DNA of 64,000 nt from Ensifer sp. MPMI2T (GCF_004827385.1 NZ_SRXN01000004.1:186001-250000), one strand, 5' to 3'; positions 39,393 through 48,753 are shown, numbered from the stretch's first letter. Notes: a model not told the origin generated them from the letters alone. Numbers and translations: made by a program.

Positions 39393-40076
39393 ATGGCGAC
39401 ACGCACCATTCTCCTTGTCGATGACGACAATGACCTGCGCGAGACACTGGTAGAGCAGCTTTCTCTCTATGAAGAGTTCGACCTCCTGCAAGAGGCAACC
39501 GCCGGCAAGGGGATCCAGGCGGCCCGTGCGCACCAGGTCGACCTCCTGATCATGGATGTCGGGCTGCCCGACATGGATGGCCGCGAGGCCGTCAAGCTCC
39601 TGCGCAAGGGCGGCTTCAAGGCGCCGATCGTCATGCTGACCGGGCACGACACCGATTCGGATACCATCCTCGGGCTCGAAGCGGGCGCCAACGACTACGT
39701 CACCAAACCCTTCCGCTTTGCTGTGCTGCTCGCGCGCATCCGCGCCCAGCTTCGCCAGCACGAGCAGAGCGAGGACGCCACCTTCAGCGTCGGTCCTTAC
39801 ACCTTCAAGCCAAGCCAGAAACTGCTGACGATGGAGAATGGCCAGAAGATCCGCCTGACGGAGAAGGAAGCGGCGATCATCCGCTATCTCTATCGCGCCG
39901 ATCAGAAAGTGGTCACGCGCGATGTCCTGCTCGAGGAGGTCTGGGGCTACAATTCCGGCGTCACCACGCACACGCTGGAGACGCATGTCTACCGGCTCCG
40001 CCAGAAAATCGAGCGCGACCCTTCCAATGCGGAGATTTTGGTGACAGAGAACGGCGGCTACAAGATCGTTCCTTAA
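39393..40076 (+). CDS. cenR: OmpR/PhoB-type response regulator, CenR-like
   Basis: A 227-residue two-component regulator. The receiver domain has the acidic pair in LLVDDDNDL, phosphoacceptor Asp55 in LIMDVGLPDMDG, Thr83 and Lys105 in DYVTKPFRF. The linker ARIRAQLRQHEQSEDA and the winged-helix domain (IRLTEKEAAIIRYLYRADQKVVTRDVLLEEVWGYNSGVTTHTLETHVYRLRQKIE) match what I recall of CenR, the cell-envelope regulator of Caulobacter and rhizobia. The symbol is from memory and should be tested. No histidine kinase gene is adjacent. A divergent L,D-transpeptidase gene fits an envelope role. Confidence 0.8.
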   Translation: MATRTILLVDDDNDLRETLVEQLSLYEEFDLLQEATAGKGIQAARAHQVDLLIMDVGLPDMDGREAVKLLRKGGFKAPIVMLTGHDTDSDTILGLEAGANDYVTKPFRFAVLLARIRAQLRQHEQSEDATFSVGPYTFKPSQKLLTMENGQKIRLTEKEAAIIRYLYRADQKVVTRDVLLEEVWGYNSGVTTHTLETHVYRLRQKIERDPSNAEILVTENGGYKIVP

Positions 40077-40130
40077 GCGGGATTGCGGAAAAGGCGTGAA
40101 GCGGCCTTCCGTTCCGCATTCCGCTCCTTA

Positions 40131-40232
40131 CTGCATGTTTCCTTCAATCGTATCGATTTAGGGATAAAAACATGCAGCCATTCAAAGTGCTACAGCGTCC
40201 CTTGCGCGTCTGATACGACGCGCGGCGCTGTA
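40131..40232. repeat. RIME-like element, forward orientation
   Basis: CTGCATGTTTCCTTCAATCGTATCGATTTAGGGATAAAAACATGCAG, then CATTCAAAGTGCTACAGCGTCC and GCGCGTCTGATACGACGCGCGGCGCTGTAA, between the CenR-like and cyclic-nucleotide-domain genes. A GCGGGATTGCGGAAAAG-type repeat lies just before it (40077-40128). Confidence 0.88.
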
Positions 40233-40257
40233 AACGTGAGCTGGGAGTTTTGCCGCC

Positions 40258-40713
40258 TTGGCACTCAACGACGACATCGCGCTTTTGTCCAATGTGGCGC
40301 TCTTTGCCGATATCAGCGAGGACAAGCTGAGGCTAATTGCCTTCGGTGCCGAGCGTCGCCGCGTCTTGAAGGGGCAGGAACTTTTTCGCGAAGGGGCGCC
40401 GGCCGACTGTGCCTTTGCCGTTGCCGCCGGTAGTTTCACGCTTTCGAAGGCGGACGGCGAGGGGCGACAGCAGCATGTGGCCACCGTCGAGCACGGCGCG
40501 CTTCTTTCTGAACTGGCGTTGATCTCGATGGTCGAGCGCAAATTCACGGCGACCGCCGACGAAGACAGCGAAGTCATCCGCATCAATCGCCCGCTATTTC
40601 GCCGGATGCTGGAAGAGTATCCGGAGGTGACGGCGCTTGTGGAAGCCCGTATCCGCGAGAATCTGCAGGCGATGATCCGGCGCGCCGAGGCACTCGCGGG
40701 GCGGTTTGTATAG
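40258..40713 (+). CDS. Stand-alone cyclic-nucleotide-binding (CRP-N) domain protein
   Basis: A 151-residue protein made of one CNMP-binding domain: NVALFADISEDKLRLIAFGAERRRVLKGQELFREGAPADCAFAVAAGSF..., followed by HGALLSELALISMVERKFTATADEDSEVIRI and a C-terminal helix. No helix-turn-helix follows, so it is not a classical CRP/FNR activator. The canonical FGE(L/M)AL-R phosphate cassette appears as LLSELALI, so ligand binding is uncertain. Start is TTG at 40258, with GGGAG upstream. Partner and ligand unknown. Confidence 0.88.
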   Translation: MALNDDIALLSNVALFADISEDKLRLIAFGAERRRVLKGQELFREGAPADCAFAVAAGSFTLSKADGEGRQQHVATVEHGALLSELALISMVERKFTATADEDSEVIRINRPLFRRMLEEYPEVTALVEARIRENLQAMIRRAEALAGRFV

Positions 40714-40722
40714 CGAATTTTT

Positions 40723-40782
40723 GCCCCTCATCCGCCTGCCGGCACCTTCTCCCCGCAGGCGGGAGGGTTAGGGTGAGGGGGC
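40723..40782. repeat. Composite CCTTCTCCCCGC-type repeat
   Basis: GCCCCTCATCCGCCTGCCGGCACCTTCTCCCCGCAGGCGGGAGGG...GTGAGGGGGC in the convergent gap between the cyclic-nucleotide-domain gene and xthA. Confidence 0.7.
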
Positions 40783-40828
40783 AATCGTGCACGTATGCCC
40801 CGTGGGTCGCCTCAAAACGTTGCGGCCG

Positions 40829-41635
40829 TTAAAGCTCGAAATGTGCGATCACCGGCACGTGGTCGGAAGGGCGATCCCAGCCGCGGGCCTCGCGCAGGAT
40901 GTCGACGCGGCTCAGTTTCGGCGCAATGTCGGCCGAGGACCAGATATGGTCGAGGCGGCGGCCGCGGTCGGCAAAGTCCCAGTCCTTCGCGCGATAGCTC
41001 CACCAGGTGTAGAGCTTTACCGGTGGGGGCACGTGCTGGCGCATCAGATCGACCCAGGCGCCGCCGGTCATTACCGATATCAGGCCTTCGGTCTCGACCG
41101 GCGTGTGGCTGACGATCTTTAAGAGCTGCTTGTGCGACCAGACGTCGTCCTCGAGCGGCGCTATGTTGAGGTCGCCGACGAGGATAGACGAAACGCCGGC
41201 CTCGGCCTCGGCGTGGAGGAGCTTCATTTCATCGACAAAGTCGAGCTTGTGGCCGAACTTCGGATTGATCGTCCGGTCCGGCTCGTCGCCGCCCGCGGGC
41301 ACATAGAAATTGTGCAGGCGTATCGTCTTGCCGCCGGCCTGGAAGACCACGGAGAGATGACGTGCATCGCCGACGCCGCAATAGTCGCGGCGGTCGGAAA
41401 GCTCATGCAGCGGCAGGCGCGAAACGGTCGCCACGCCGTGGTAGCCCTTCTGGCCGTGCATCTCGATATATTTGTAGCCGAGGCTTTTCAGCGGCGACGA
41501 TGGAAACTGGTCGTTCGGGCATTTGGTTTCCTGCAGGCACAGGATGTCGGGCTGCCATGTCTTCAGAAAGTGCTCGACCAGTGGCATGCGCAGGCGAATG
41601 GAGTTGATGTTCCATGTGGCGATGGAAAGGGTCAT
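40829..41635 (-). CDS. xthA: Exodeoxyribonuclease III
   Basis: A 268-residue AP endonuclease/3'-5' exonuclease of base excision repair. The exo-endo-phosphatase fold opens with LSIATWNINSIRLR and QETKCPNDQF (metal-binding Glu). Active-site blocks GDLNIAPLEDDVW, TWWSYR and the C-terminal RRLDHIWSS and RPSDHVPV are all present. ATG at 41635 starts the conserved fold; longer upstream frames run into the RIME-like repeat and are not credible. Confidence 0.95.
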   Translation of the reverse strand: MTLSIATWNINSIRLRMPLVEHFLKTWQPDILCLQETKCPNDQFPSSPLKSLGYKYIEMHGQKGYHGVATVSRLPLHELSDRRDYCGVGDARHLSVVFQAGGKTIRLHNFYVPAGGDEPDRTINPKFGHKLDFVDEMKLLHAEAEAGVSSILVGDLNIAPLEDDVWSHKQLLKIVSHTPVETEGLISVMTGGAWVDLMRQHVPPPVKLYTWWSYRAKDWDFADRGRRLDHIWSSADIAPKLSRVDILREARGWDRPSDHVPVIAHFEL

Positions 41636-41645
41636 TCCGCGTTCC

Positions 41646-41749
41646 CTACTGCATGATTCCTTAAATCGGAATCGATTTAAGGAATCATGCATCAGTTCAA
41701 AGTGTTGCAGCGACCTTAGCGCGTCCGATTGGACGCGCGGCGCTGTAGA
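41646..41749. repeat. RIME-like element, forward orientation
   Basis: One of the cleanest copies: TGCATGATTCCTTAAATCGGAATCGATTTAAGGAATCATGCA, then CAGTTCAAAGTGTTGCAGCGACC and GCGCGTCCGATTGGACGCGCGGCGCTGTAG. Confidence 0.92.
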
Positions 41750-41845
41750 AAGGATGAGTGCGCCGGCAATCGAGCAGGGAAGCTCCCGGCGGTGCCGCGT
41801 TTTTAAGAGGTCAAAAGGCAAACGACAAGGCATGAAAAAGCCCGC

Positions 41846-41918
41846 GGCGTGCGTCTACTCAGACGCACAACGGTCGATCGAGCACCTTGAATAGCTGCGA
41901 TTATCCTTGATCGGTTTC
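41846..41918. repeat. RIME-like element, reverse, decayed
   Basis: GCGTGCGTCTACTCAGACGCACAACGGTCGATCGAGCACCTTGAATAGCTGCGATTATCCTTGATCGG: reverse second half and a fragment of the first half, downstream of lolA. Confidence 0.65.
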
Positions 41919-41942
41919 GTTCGCCGGATGCGGCGTCGCGCC

Positions 41943-42605
41943 TCAGCCGCCTCTTCTGTTTCGCACTTCGTCATAGGGGATGCGGAAAACCTTGTCGTCC
42001 AGCTGCATTCCGGTGCGAACGTTGAAGATCATCACCGACGTATCCTTCTTCTGAGGGTCGGTGATCGTCCATTGCCTAAGATCGTAGGTTTTCGGGTCGA
42101 ACATCATCGTGATGGTCGAATCGCCGAAGATCGAACGGTCTCCGAGCACGATGGTGATAAGGTCGGACTCTTCCCGGACGGCGCGCACCATCCTGCCGGT
42201 CAGGTCGATCCTTTCGCTCAGCAGCAGATTGAGTGGTGTCTTCGAAAGCGGGTAGATATCCCAGGTCTTCAGCTTCATATTGCCGATGACGACCGACCTG
42301 CCGTCGGCGATCACTCGCATCGGCGAGGGGGCTTCGTAATTGAAGCGGATGCGCCCGGGGCGGCGGATGTAGAATTTGCCGCCTGTCTGCTCGCCGCGTG
42401 GCCCGAATTGCACGAATTCGCCCGCCATTGTCTTCACTGACGAGAAGTGATCGGCGATCCTCTGGGCGACGCCGGTCGCCTGTGCAGAGGCGTCTCGCGC
42501 ATCGAGCGTCGTTCCGGCCATGCCCGCGAGAGCCGCCAGGCCGCAAACGAAGACACGCCGCGAGATTGCTCGATTGCTGCCTTGGCCGGTTTTTGTCTCT
42601 GTCAT
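41943..42605 (-). CDS. lolA: Outer-membrane lipoprotein carrier LolA-like protein
   Basis: A 220-residue periplasmic protein. The ATG at 42605 is preceded by GGAG. The N-terminus has a twin-arginine-like signal (AISRRVFVCGLAALAG) ending near ASA. The mature LolA fold is seen in RIADHFSSVKTMAGEFVQFGPRGEQTGGKFYIRRPGRIRFNYEAPSPMRVIADG and in the C-terminal TITDPQKKDTSVMIFNVRTG. LolA ferries lipoproteins from LolCDE to the outer membrane. Downstream of ftsK on the same strand with a 120-bp gap. Confidence 0.92.
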   Translation of the reverse strand: MTETKTGQGSNRAISRRVFVCGLAALAGMAGTTLDARDASAQATGVAQRIADHFSSVKTMAGEFVQFGPRGEQTGGKFYIRRPGRIRFNYEAPSPMRVIADGRSVVIGNMKLKTWDIYPLSKTPLNLLLSERIDLTGRMVRAVREESDLITIVLGDRSIFGDSTITMMFDPKTYDLRQWTITDPQKKDTSVMIFNVRTGMQLDDKVFRIPYDEVRNRRGG

Positions 42606-42740
42606 CGCATTCTCCTTCATTTCAGGATCATTTGAAGAGCAAGTGGGGCGCCTTCAAGGCGCTCACCGATGCCGCAAGGGCCGTCGTTTCAAATGACCGT
42701 TACCGGCCGCGCGTCATGGCGGCCGGCGATGAGGGCCGGA

Positions 42741-45398
42741 TTACCGGCCGGTGATTTCGGCCTCGGTCGGCACCAGGATCTCGCGCTTGCCGGCATGGTT
42801 CGCCGGTCCGATGATGCCTTCCTGCTCCATCCTTTCGATCAGCGAGGCGGCACGATTATAGCCGATACCGAGGCGTCGCTGCACATAAGAGGTGGAGGCC
42901 TTGCCGTCGCGCAGCACGATCGCCACCGCCTGGTCGTAGGGATCGTCGGAATCCGCGAGGTTGGAGGTGCCGGCCGGTCCGCCGCCGTCCTCGTCCTCGC
43001 CATCGTCCTCGGTGATCGCATCGAGATACTGCGGCGCGCCCTGGGTCTTCAGGTAAGCGACTACCTCCTCCACTTCCGTGTCGGAAACAAAGGGGCCGTG
43101 CACACGCTGGATGCGCCCGCCCCCGGCCATGTAGAGCATATCGCCCATGCCGAGCAGTTGTTCGGCGCCCTGTTCGCCGAGGATCGTGCGGCTGTCGATC
43201 TTCGAGGTGACCTGGAAGGAAATGCGCGTCGGGAAGTTGGCCTTGATCGTGCCGGTGATGACGTCGACCGAGGGACGCTGTGTTGCCATGATGACGTGGA
43301 TGCCGGCCGCACGCGCCATTTGGGCGAGGCGCTGGACAGCGCCCTCGATATCCTTGCCCGCGACCATCATCAGGTCCGCCATTTCGTCGATGATCACGAC
43401 GATATAGGGCAGCGGCGTGAGATCGAATTCCTCCGTCTCGTACATCGCCTCGCCCGTCTGGCGATCGAACCCGGTCTGAACCGTACGGGTGATCGCTTCG
43501 CCCTTGGCGAGCGCCTGCTCGACGCGGGTATTGAAGCCGTCGATGTTGCGCACACCGATCTTCGACATCTTCTTGTAGCGCTCTTCCATCTCGCGCACAG
43601 TCCATTTCAGCGCGACGACGGCCTTTTTCGGGTCGGTGACGACCGGCGAGAGCAGGTGCGGGATGCCGTCATAGACGGAGAGCTCCAGCATCTTCGGGTC
43701 GATCATGATCAGGCGGCACTGGTCGGGTCTGAGCCGATAGAGCAGCGACAGGATCATGGTGTTGATCGCCACCGACTTGCCCGAACCAGTAGTACCGGCG
43801 ACGAGCAGATGCGGCATCTTGGCGAGATCGGCGATGACCGGCTCGCCGCCGATCGTCTTGCCGAGCGCCATGGCGAGCCTGGTCTTGGTCGTCTCGAAGT
43901 CGCGCGAGCCGATCAGTTCGCGCAGGTAGACCGTTTCGCGCCGCTGGTTCGGTAGCTCGATGCCGATGGCGTTGCGGCCCGGCACGACCGCGACGCGGGC
44001 GGCGATCGCGCTCATCGAACGGGCGATGTCATCGGCAAGGCCGATGACACGGGAGGATTTGATGCCCGGTGCCGGCTCCAGTTCGTAAAGCGTAACCACG
44101 GGCCCGGGGCGGACATGGATGATCTCGCCCTTGACGCCGAAGTCCTCCAGCACGCCCTCGAGCATGCGGGCATTCTGTTCGAGCGCGTCGGACGAGAGCG
44201 ACGGATCGCGGGCAATGTTCTTCGGTTCGGCAAGGAATTGCATCGGCGGCAGCGTGAATTCGCCGTCGTCCTCCACAAACGAGCGCTGCGCCTCGCGTTC
44301 GATGCGCTGGCCCGATCTGGGGCGCGGCGCCGGCGACGCGACGCGGGATCCGGCCTTGGCGAGCCCTGCCTTCGGCGGAGCCGCTCTCGGCGCCCAATCG
44401 GCAGCGATATCGTCTTCGTCCTCATCCGGCAGTATGCCTGCGGGGCGCCGCTCGTCGAGATCGAAGGGCGGGTCGTCATCATCGTCGGCCAGGATCGGCG
44501 GCGGCGTGACGACGCGGCGTTCCGCGCGGTCGAGGGAAGGCTCGACACGGTCGGCCATTGGCTTCGGCCGCACGGGCTCGTTCAGCGTGCCGAACTCGTC
44601 ATTGTTGAAGTCATAGGGCTCGTCATACTGGCGTTTGGTGCTTCGCGTGCCGCTCATGCCGAAGGCGCGGCGCACACGGGCCTCCAGCGTAAAGCGCATA
44701 TGGGCAAGCGAGCCCATCAGCAGCGTGAAGGGCCCCCCCGCATCCTCGTCGTCCAGTTCCTCGCCGACGGTGCGGGCCTTGCTCGGCACGACCTCCTCGG
44801 CCGGCTCTTCCTCTTGCTCCTCGCTGACGCCGATGAGGCCGGCGCTATAGATCAGGCACCAGGCAGCCGGGGCGGCGAAAAGGCAGGCGAGAACGGTCGC
44901 GAAGGTGCCGGTCGGAAAGGCACCGGTGAAAAGGGCGGGGAAGCGCAGGATCATGTCGCCGAAAACACCGCCGAGGCCGTTCGGAAGCGGCCAGGTGATC
45001 GGCGCCGGAACACAGCTCAGCGCCGCGCCCGCGAGTGCGGAGCCGACGAACCAGAAGCCGAGACGTTTGAAGAGCTTGTCGAACGGTTTGCCGCCGATGA
45101 GGACAAGTGCCCAAGCGACCGCAGGAAGCAGTGCGACGACGCTCGCCAGCCCGAAGAACTGCATGAAGATGTCGGCGAAGGCGGCGCCGGCATAGCCGAG
45201 CACGTTGGTCGGTTCCTCCGAGGTGGCGTAGGAGAAGCTCGGATCGGAGACGTTCCACGTCGACAGCGCGGCGACGGCGAGCGCCAGCGCGCCGAACAGG
45301 GCAAAACCTGCCAGCGAGGCGATCTGGCGCCAAACGAAGGTGGTTAGCACGAACCGGTTGGAACGGCTGTCAAGCGTTGCGGGATTGCTTCTGCTCAT
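42741..45398 (-). CDS. ftsK: DNA translocase FtsK
   Basis: An 885-residue divisome protein that pumps chromosome-dimer DNA at the septum. The N-terminus has four to five membrane helices ([23 protein letters not shown] and later). A Pro- and Asp-rich linker follows ([15 protein letters not shown]). The motor has Walker [30 protein letters not shown] and [12 protein letters not shown]. The C-terminal gamma winged-helix domain ([27 protein letters not shown]) reads KOPS. ATG at 45398 is preceded by AGGCAAC; two ATGs further upstream are less likely. Confidence 0.96.
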   Translation of the reverse strand: MSRSNPATLDSRSNRFVLTTFVWRQIASLAGFALFGALALAVAALSTWNVSDPSFSYATSEEPTNVLGYAGAAFADIFMQFFGLASVVALLPAVAWALVLIGGKPFDKLFKRLGFWFVGSALAGAALSCVPAPITWPLPNGLGGVFGDMILRFPALFTGAFPTGTFATVLACLFAAPAAWCLIYSAGLIGVSEEQEEEPAEEVVPSKARTVGEELDDEDAGGPFTLLMGSLAHMRFTLEARVRRAFGMSGTRSTKRQYDEPYDFNNDEFGTLNEPVRPKPMADRVEPSLDRAERRVVTPPPILADDDDDPPFDLDERRPAGILPDEDEDDIAADWAPRAAPPKAGLAKAGSRVASPAPRPRSGQRIEREAQRSFVEDDGEFTLPPMQFLAEPKNIARDPSLSSDALEQNARMLEGVLEDFGVKGEIIHVRPGPVVTLYELEPAPGIKSSRVIGLADDIARSMSAIAARVAVVPGRNAIGIELPNQRRETVYLRELIGSRDFETTKTRLAMALGKTIGGEPVIADLAKMPHLLVAGTTGSGKSVAINTMILSLLYRLRPDQCRLIMIDPKMLELSVYDGIPHLLSPVVTDPKKAVVALKWTVREMEERYKKMSKIGVRNIDGFNTRVEQALAKGEAITRTVQTGFDRQTGEAMYETEEFDLTPLPYIVVIIDEMADLMMVAGKDIEGAVQRLAQMARAAGIHVIMATQRPSVDVITGTIKANFPTRISFQVTSKIDSRTILGEQGAEQLLGMGDMLYMAGGGRIQRVHGPFVSDTEVEEVVAYLKTQGAPQYLDAITEDDGEDEDGGGPAGTSNLADSDDPYDQAVAIVLRDGKASTSYVQRRLGIGYNRAASLIERMEQEGIIGPANHAGKREILVPTEAEITGR

Positions 45399-45647
45399 GT
45401 TGCCTGTTGCCCGTGTCGATCCTTCGGAGCGTCGCGCGTTCATGGGTAGACCATGGGGACGTTCCACTAATTGATTTCGGAGCATCTCGCCTACGTTTAA
45501 AGAGCGTGTGCGTGCGAGCGGGACGCTTCGGGCACATTGCGTGCCATGGAATCAACCTAAGCGGAGTAGGGTTAATGCGACATTAACCATGAGCGTGTGC
45601 CGCAAAATTAGCGGGTTTGCGCATGCGGAAGACAATGGAGTCGCTGG
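45399..45647. other. Gap upstream of ftsK
   Basis: About 250 bp between the ftsK start and the amtB terminator. It should hold the ftsK promoter. I see no gene, RNA or repeat of the families found elsewhere in the window. Confidence 0.45.
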
Positions 45648-45681
45648 ACAAAAAAGGCCCGGATCTTATGGATCCGGGCCA
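45648..45681 (-). terminator. Rho-independent terminator of glnK-amtB
   Basis: On the minus strand GGCCCGGATCC-ATAA-GATCCGGGCC then TTTTTTG, about 75 bp past the amtB stop. Confidence 0.92.
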
Positions 45682-45754
45682 GTGGCGGTCCGCAATAACC
45701 GGACGGACCGCGACGGGACTGTCGGCGGCGCTGCTTTCCAGCGCCGCAATTTGT

Positions 45755-47182
45755 TTAACTCGCGTGGTAGGCGGCTTCGCCATGCGAGGAGAGGTCGAGA
45801 CCCTCACGCTCGGCTTCGACCGAGACGCGCAGACCGACGATCGCGTCAACCACCTTGTAGAGGATAGCAGAGCCGATGCCGGACCAGACGACGGTGACGA
45901 GAACGCCCTTGAGCTGCGCCCAGACCTGGGTTGCCGTGCCGGCATAGCCAGCGGCGAAGTCGGCGGTCGAATAGTCGACGATGCCTGCGCCACCCAGCGC
46001 CGGGTTGACGAGGATGCCGGTTCCGATCGCGCCGAGAATGCCGCCGACGCCGTGGATGCCGAACACGTCGAGGCTGTCGTCATAGTTGAACTTGTTCTTC
46101 ACCACGTCGACGAAGAAGTAGCAGACCGGCGAGACGGCGAGACCGAGAACGATCGCGCCCATCGGGCCGGCGAAACCGGCAGCCGGGGTGACGGCGACGA
46201 GGCCGGCAACGGCGCCCGATGCAGCGCCGAGCATGGAGGCCTTGCCGCGGACGAGCGTTTCAACCACGGCCCAGGAGATGACTGCGGCGGCGGTAGCGAG
46301 GAAGGTGTTGATCATGGCGAGCGCCGCATAGGCGTTGGCTTCGAGGTTGGAGCCGGCATTGAAGCCGAACCAGCCGACCCACAGCAGCGAGGCGCCGACC
46401 ATGGTGAGCGTCATCGAATGCGGGGCCATAATCTCTTTCTTGTAGCCCGTGCGCTTGCCGAGCAGGATCGCGCCGACGAGGCCCGCGATACCGGCATTGA
46501 TGTGGACTACGGTGCCGCCGGCGAAGTCGATCGCGCCGAAGGAGAAGATCAGGCCGGTCGGAGCCGTGTAGGCGCTCGGGCCGCCCCAGAACCAGACCAT
46601 GTGGGCGACCGGGAAGTAGACGAAGGTGACCCACAGGACGACGAAGAGCATGACGGCCGAGAACTTGATGCGCTCGGCGAAAGCACCGACGATCAGCGCC
46701 GGCGTGATGCAGGCAAAGGTCATCTGGAACACGACGAAGACGTATTCGGGAATGAAGACGCCCTTCGAGAAGCTTTCCGCGAGCGTCGTCGTGTCGACGC
46801 CGGCGAGGAACATCTTGGAGAAGCCGCCGATGAAGGAGTTGAGCGAGCCGCCATCGGTGAAGGCCAGCGAATAGCCGTAGGTCACCCAGATGATCATGAC
46901 GACGGCGGTGATCATCAGAACCTGCATCAGCACCGAGAGCATGTTCTTGGCGCGCACGAGACCGCCGTAGAAGAGTGCCAGCCCCGGAACGGTCATCAGC
47001 AGCACGAGAATGGTCGACAGCAGCATCCAGGTGGTGTCGCCCTTGTCCGGAACGGGCGTTGCCGCAACGGCCTCGGCGGCGGCAGGGGCCGCCTCCTGGG
47101 CGAAGGCGACGACCGGCGCAAGCAGGGCGGCAGCGGTTGCGCCCAGGCGTCCGAGAGAGGTGGAAAGTTTGAACGATGACAT
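45755..47182 (-). CDS. amtB: Ammonium transporter AmtB
   Basis: A 475-residue ammonium channel. Residues 1-30 or so look like a cleaved signal (LGRLGATAAALLAPVVAFA), as in other Amt proteins. Eleven helices follow, from TWMLLSTILVLLMTVPGLALFYGGLVRAKNML. Signature blocks include DFAGGTVVHINAGIAGLVGA with the first pore histidine and FGIHGVGGILGAIGTGIL with the second. ATG at 47182, 28 bp after glnK. Its activity is blocked by the P-II protein encoded by glnK when nitrogen is plentiful. Confidence 0.97.
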   Translation of the reverse strand: MSSFKLSTSLGRLGATAAALLAPVVAFAQEAAPAAAEAVAATPVPDKGDTTWMLLSTILVLLMTVPGLALFYGGLVRAKNMLSVLMQVLMITAVVMIIWVTYGYSLAFTDGGSLNSFIGGFSKMFLAGVDTTTLAESFSKGVFIPEYVFVVFQMTFACITPALIVGAFAERIKFSAVMLFVVLWVTFVYFPVAHMVWFWGGPSAYTAPTGLIFSFGAIDFAGGTVVHINAGIAGLVGAILLGKRTGYKKEIMAPHSMTLTMVGASLLWVGWFGFNAGSNLEANAYAALAMINTFLATAAAVISWAVVETLVRGKASMLGAASGAVAGLVAVTPAAGFAGPMGAIVLGLAVSPVCYFFVDVVKNKFNYDDSLDVFGIHGVGGILGAIGTGILVNPALGGAGIVDYSTADFAAGYAGTATQVWAQLKGVLVTVVWSGIGSAILYKVVDAIVGLRVSVEAEREGLDLSSHGEAAYHAS

Positions 47183-47210
47183 GTGAGAAATGCTCCCTGA
47201 ACGGCGTGGT

Positions 47211-47549
47211 TTACAACGCTTCTGAATCGGTTTCGCCGGTGCGGATGCGCACGGCATGGTCGATCGCATAGACAAAGATCTTGCCGTCGCCGATCTGGCC
47301 GGTCTTGGCGGCAGAGGCGATTGCGTCGACGGCCTTGTCGACGATCTCCGACGGCACGGCGATCTCGACCTTGAGCTTCGGCAGGAAGCTCACGGCGTAT
47401 TCGGTGCCGCGGTAAATTTCGGTGTGCCCCTTCTGGCGGCCGTAGCCTTTCACTTCGGTTACGGTCAGTCCCTGGATGCCGACGGCAGTCAGGGCTTCGC
47501 GAACCTCATCGAGCTTGAACGGCTTGATAATGGCCATCACAATTTTCAT
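47211..47549 (-). CDS. glnK: Nitrogen regulatory protein P-II (GlnK)
   Basis: A 112-residue trimeric signalling protein that senses ATP/ADP and 2-oxoglutarate. The ATG at 47549 gives MKIVMAIIKPFKLDEVREAL. The T-loop with uridylylation Tyr51 is in GYGRQKGHTEIYRGTEYAVSFLPK, and the B-loop region TGQIGDGKIFVYAIDHAVRIRTGE is intact. Linkage to amtB identifies GlnK rather than GlnB. A sigma-54-like sequence lies about 90 bp upstream, as expected for Ntr control. Confidence 0.95.
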   Translation of the reverse strand: MKIVMAIIKPFKLDEVREALTAVGIQGLTVTEVKGYGRQKGHTEIYRGTEYAVSFLPKLKVEIAVPSEIVDKAVDAIASAAKTGQIGDGKIFVYAIDHAVRIRTGETDSEAL

Positions 47550-47636
47550 CTGGTTTCCCATCCTTTTCCGCCTCCGCCGGAGGCTGTTCTCCTTGCTGCT
47601 TAAGCGCATGAAACGCTGGGCAACTGAAAAGACACA

Positions 47637-47652
47637 TTCAAGGCGCGTGCCA
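47637..47652 (-). promoter_or_regulatory. Putative sigma-54 promoter of glnK-amtB
   Basis: Minus strand TGGCACGCGCCTTGAA: a perfect -24 box (TGGCAC) and correct spacing, but TTGAA in place of TTGCA at -12. It lies 88 bp before the glnK ATG and just past the tesB terminator. No clear NtrC dyad was found. Confidence 0.5.
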
Positions 47653-47689
47653 GATTCGAGGGAAGGGTTAAGGTTTTGAAAAAAGGCGC

Positions 47690-47726
47690 AAAAATCACAT
47701 TCCGCGGAGATTGCTCCACGGAATGC
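47690..47726 (-). terminator. Rho-independent terminator of tesB
   Basis: On the minus strand CATTCCGTGGAG-CAAT-CTCCGCGGAATG is followed by TGATTTTTG. Sixty bp past the tesB stop and before the glnK promoter; the A-run on its other side could make it work both ways. Confidence 0.8.
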
Positions 47727-47785
47727 TAAAAAATCGTCACGTTGTCAGCGTAAAAAATGGGCAGAAAATAAAAAATGCCTAATTA

Positions 47786-48670
47786 TTATTCAGTTGCCTT
47801 TTTGCGGATCAATCCTTCCTGCGCCACGGAGGCAATCAGCGCCCCTGAGCGGTCGAACAGGCTGCCGCGGGTCATACCGCGTGCGCCATGCGCACTCGGG
47901 CTGTCCTGGGTGTAAAGCAGCCAATCATCCATCTTCGAGGGGCGGTGGAACCACATGGCATGGTCGAGACTGGCGACCTGAAGGCTGCGGTCGAAGACCG
48001 AGGTGCCGTGGGCATAGAGGGAGGTATCGAGCAGGGTCATGTCCGAGAGATAAGCGAGCACGGCTGCTTGCAGATGGCGCTCGTCCGGCACGTTGCCGAC
48101 TGCTTTCACCCAGACATCCTGCCTCGGGGAAGCCTTCGCGCGCGAGAAATAATGCTCGAGCGAGACCGGGCGGATTTCGATCGGCCGCGGCCGCTCCCAG
48201 TAGCGGCGGATCGCTTCCGGAGCATGGACGAGGAACTTCTCCTTGAGTTCCTGCTCTCCCGGCAGCGCCTCCGGCATCGGTACGGGCGGCATGTCGAACT
48301 GATGCTCGAAACCGTCCTCGTCATATTGGAAGGAGGCCGACATGGCGAAGATCGCCTTGCCGTGTTGGATCGCCACCACGCGCCGCGTCGCAAAGCTCGA
48401 ACCGTCGCGGATACGATCGACCTCGTAGATGATCGGCACCGACGGATCGCCTGGCCGCATGAAATAGGCGTGCAGCGAGTGCACATAGCGGCCCTCGTCG
48501 ACGGTGCGTTGCGCCGCCACCAGCGCCTGACCGATCACCTGTCCGCCGAACACCCGTTGCCAGCCGACCTGGGGGCTCAAGCCGCGAAACAGGTTCTGCT
48601 CCAGTTTCTCGAGGTCGAGTATCGCAAGGAGCGCATCCATGGGCGTGGCGGTTTCGGCAAGGCGCGACAT
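47786..48670 (-). CDS. tesB: Acyl-CoA thioesterase II
   Basis: A 294-residue double-hotdog thioesterase that hydrolyses medium- and long-chain acyl-CoA. Both hotdog domains are seen: FRGLSPQVGWQRVFGGQVIGQALVAAQRTV with LHAYFMRPGDPSVPIIYEVDRIRDG, and LDHAMWFHRPSKMDDWLLYTQDSPSAHGARGMTRGSLFDRSG, which carries the Asp, Thr/Ser and Gln-type catalytic set. ATG at 48670. Divergent from the UbiH-like gene. Confidence 0.95.
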   Translation of the reverse strand: MSRLAETATPMDALLAILDLEKLEQNLFRGLSPQVGWQRVFGGQVIGQALVAAQRTVDEGRYVHSLHAYFMRPGDPSVPIIYEVDRIRDGSSFATRRVVAIQHGKAIFAMSASFQYDEDGFEHQFDMPPVPMPEALPGEQELKEKFLVHAPEAIRRYWERPRPIEIRPVSLEHYFSRAKASPRQDVWVKAVGNVPDERHLQAAVLAYLSDMTLLDTSLYAHGTSVFDRSLQVASLDHAMWFHRPSKMDDWLLYTQDSPSAHGARGMTRGSLFDRSGALIASVAQEGLIRKKATE

Positions 48671-48753
48671 TTCGGCGGTCTCCGGTGTAGGAACGGCGAT
48701 GGCATTGATCTATATAGCCATAGGAGAATGCTCAAGTGCGACGGGAGAAGCGG

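Noticed and set aside
42669-47179. Long plus-strand frames opposite ftsK and amtB
   Set aside because: Antisense shadows; the minus-strand genes have complete domain sets.
47700-47780. NtrC-binding dyad upstream of glnK
   Set aside because: The only dyad there is the tesB terminator hairpin; it does not match the TGCACC-N5-GGTGCA consensus.
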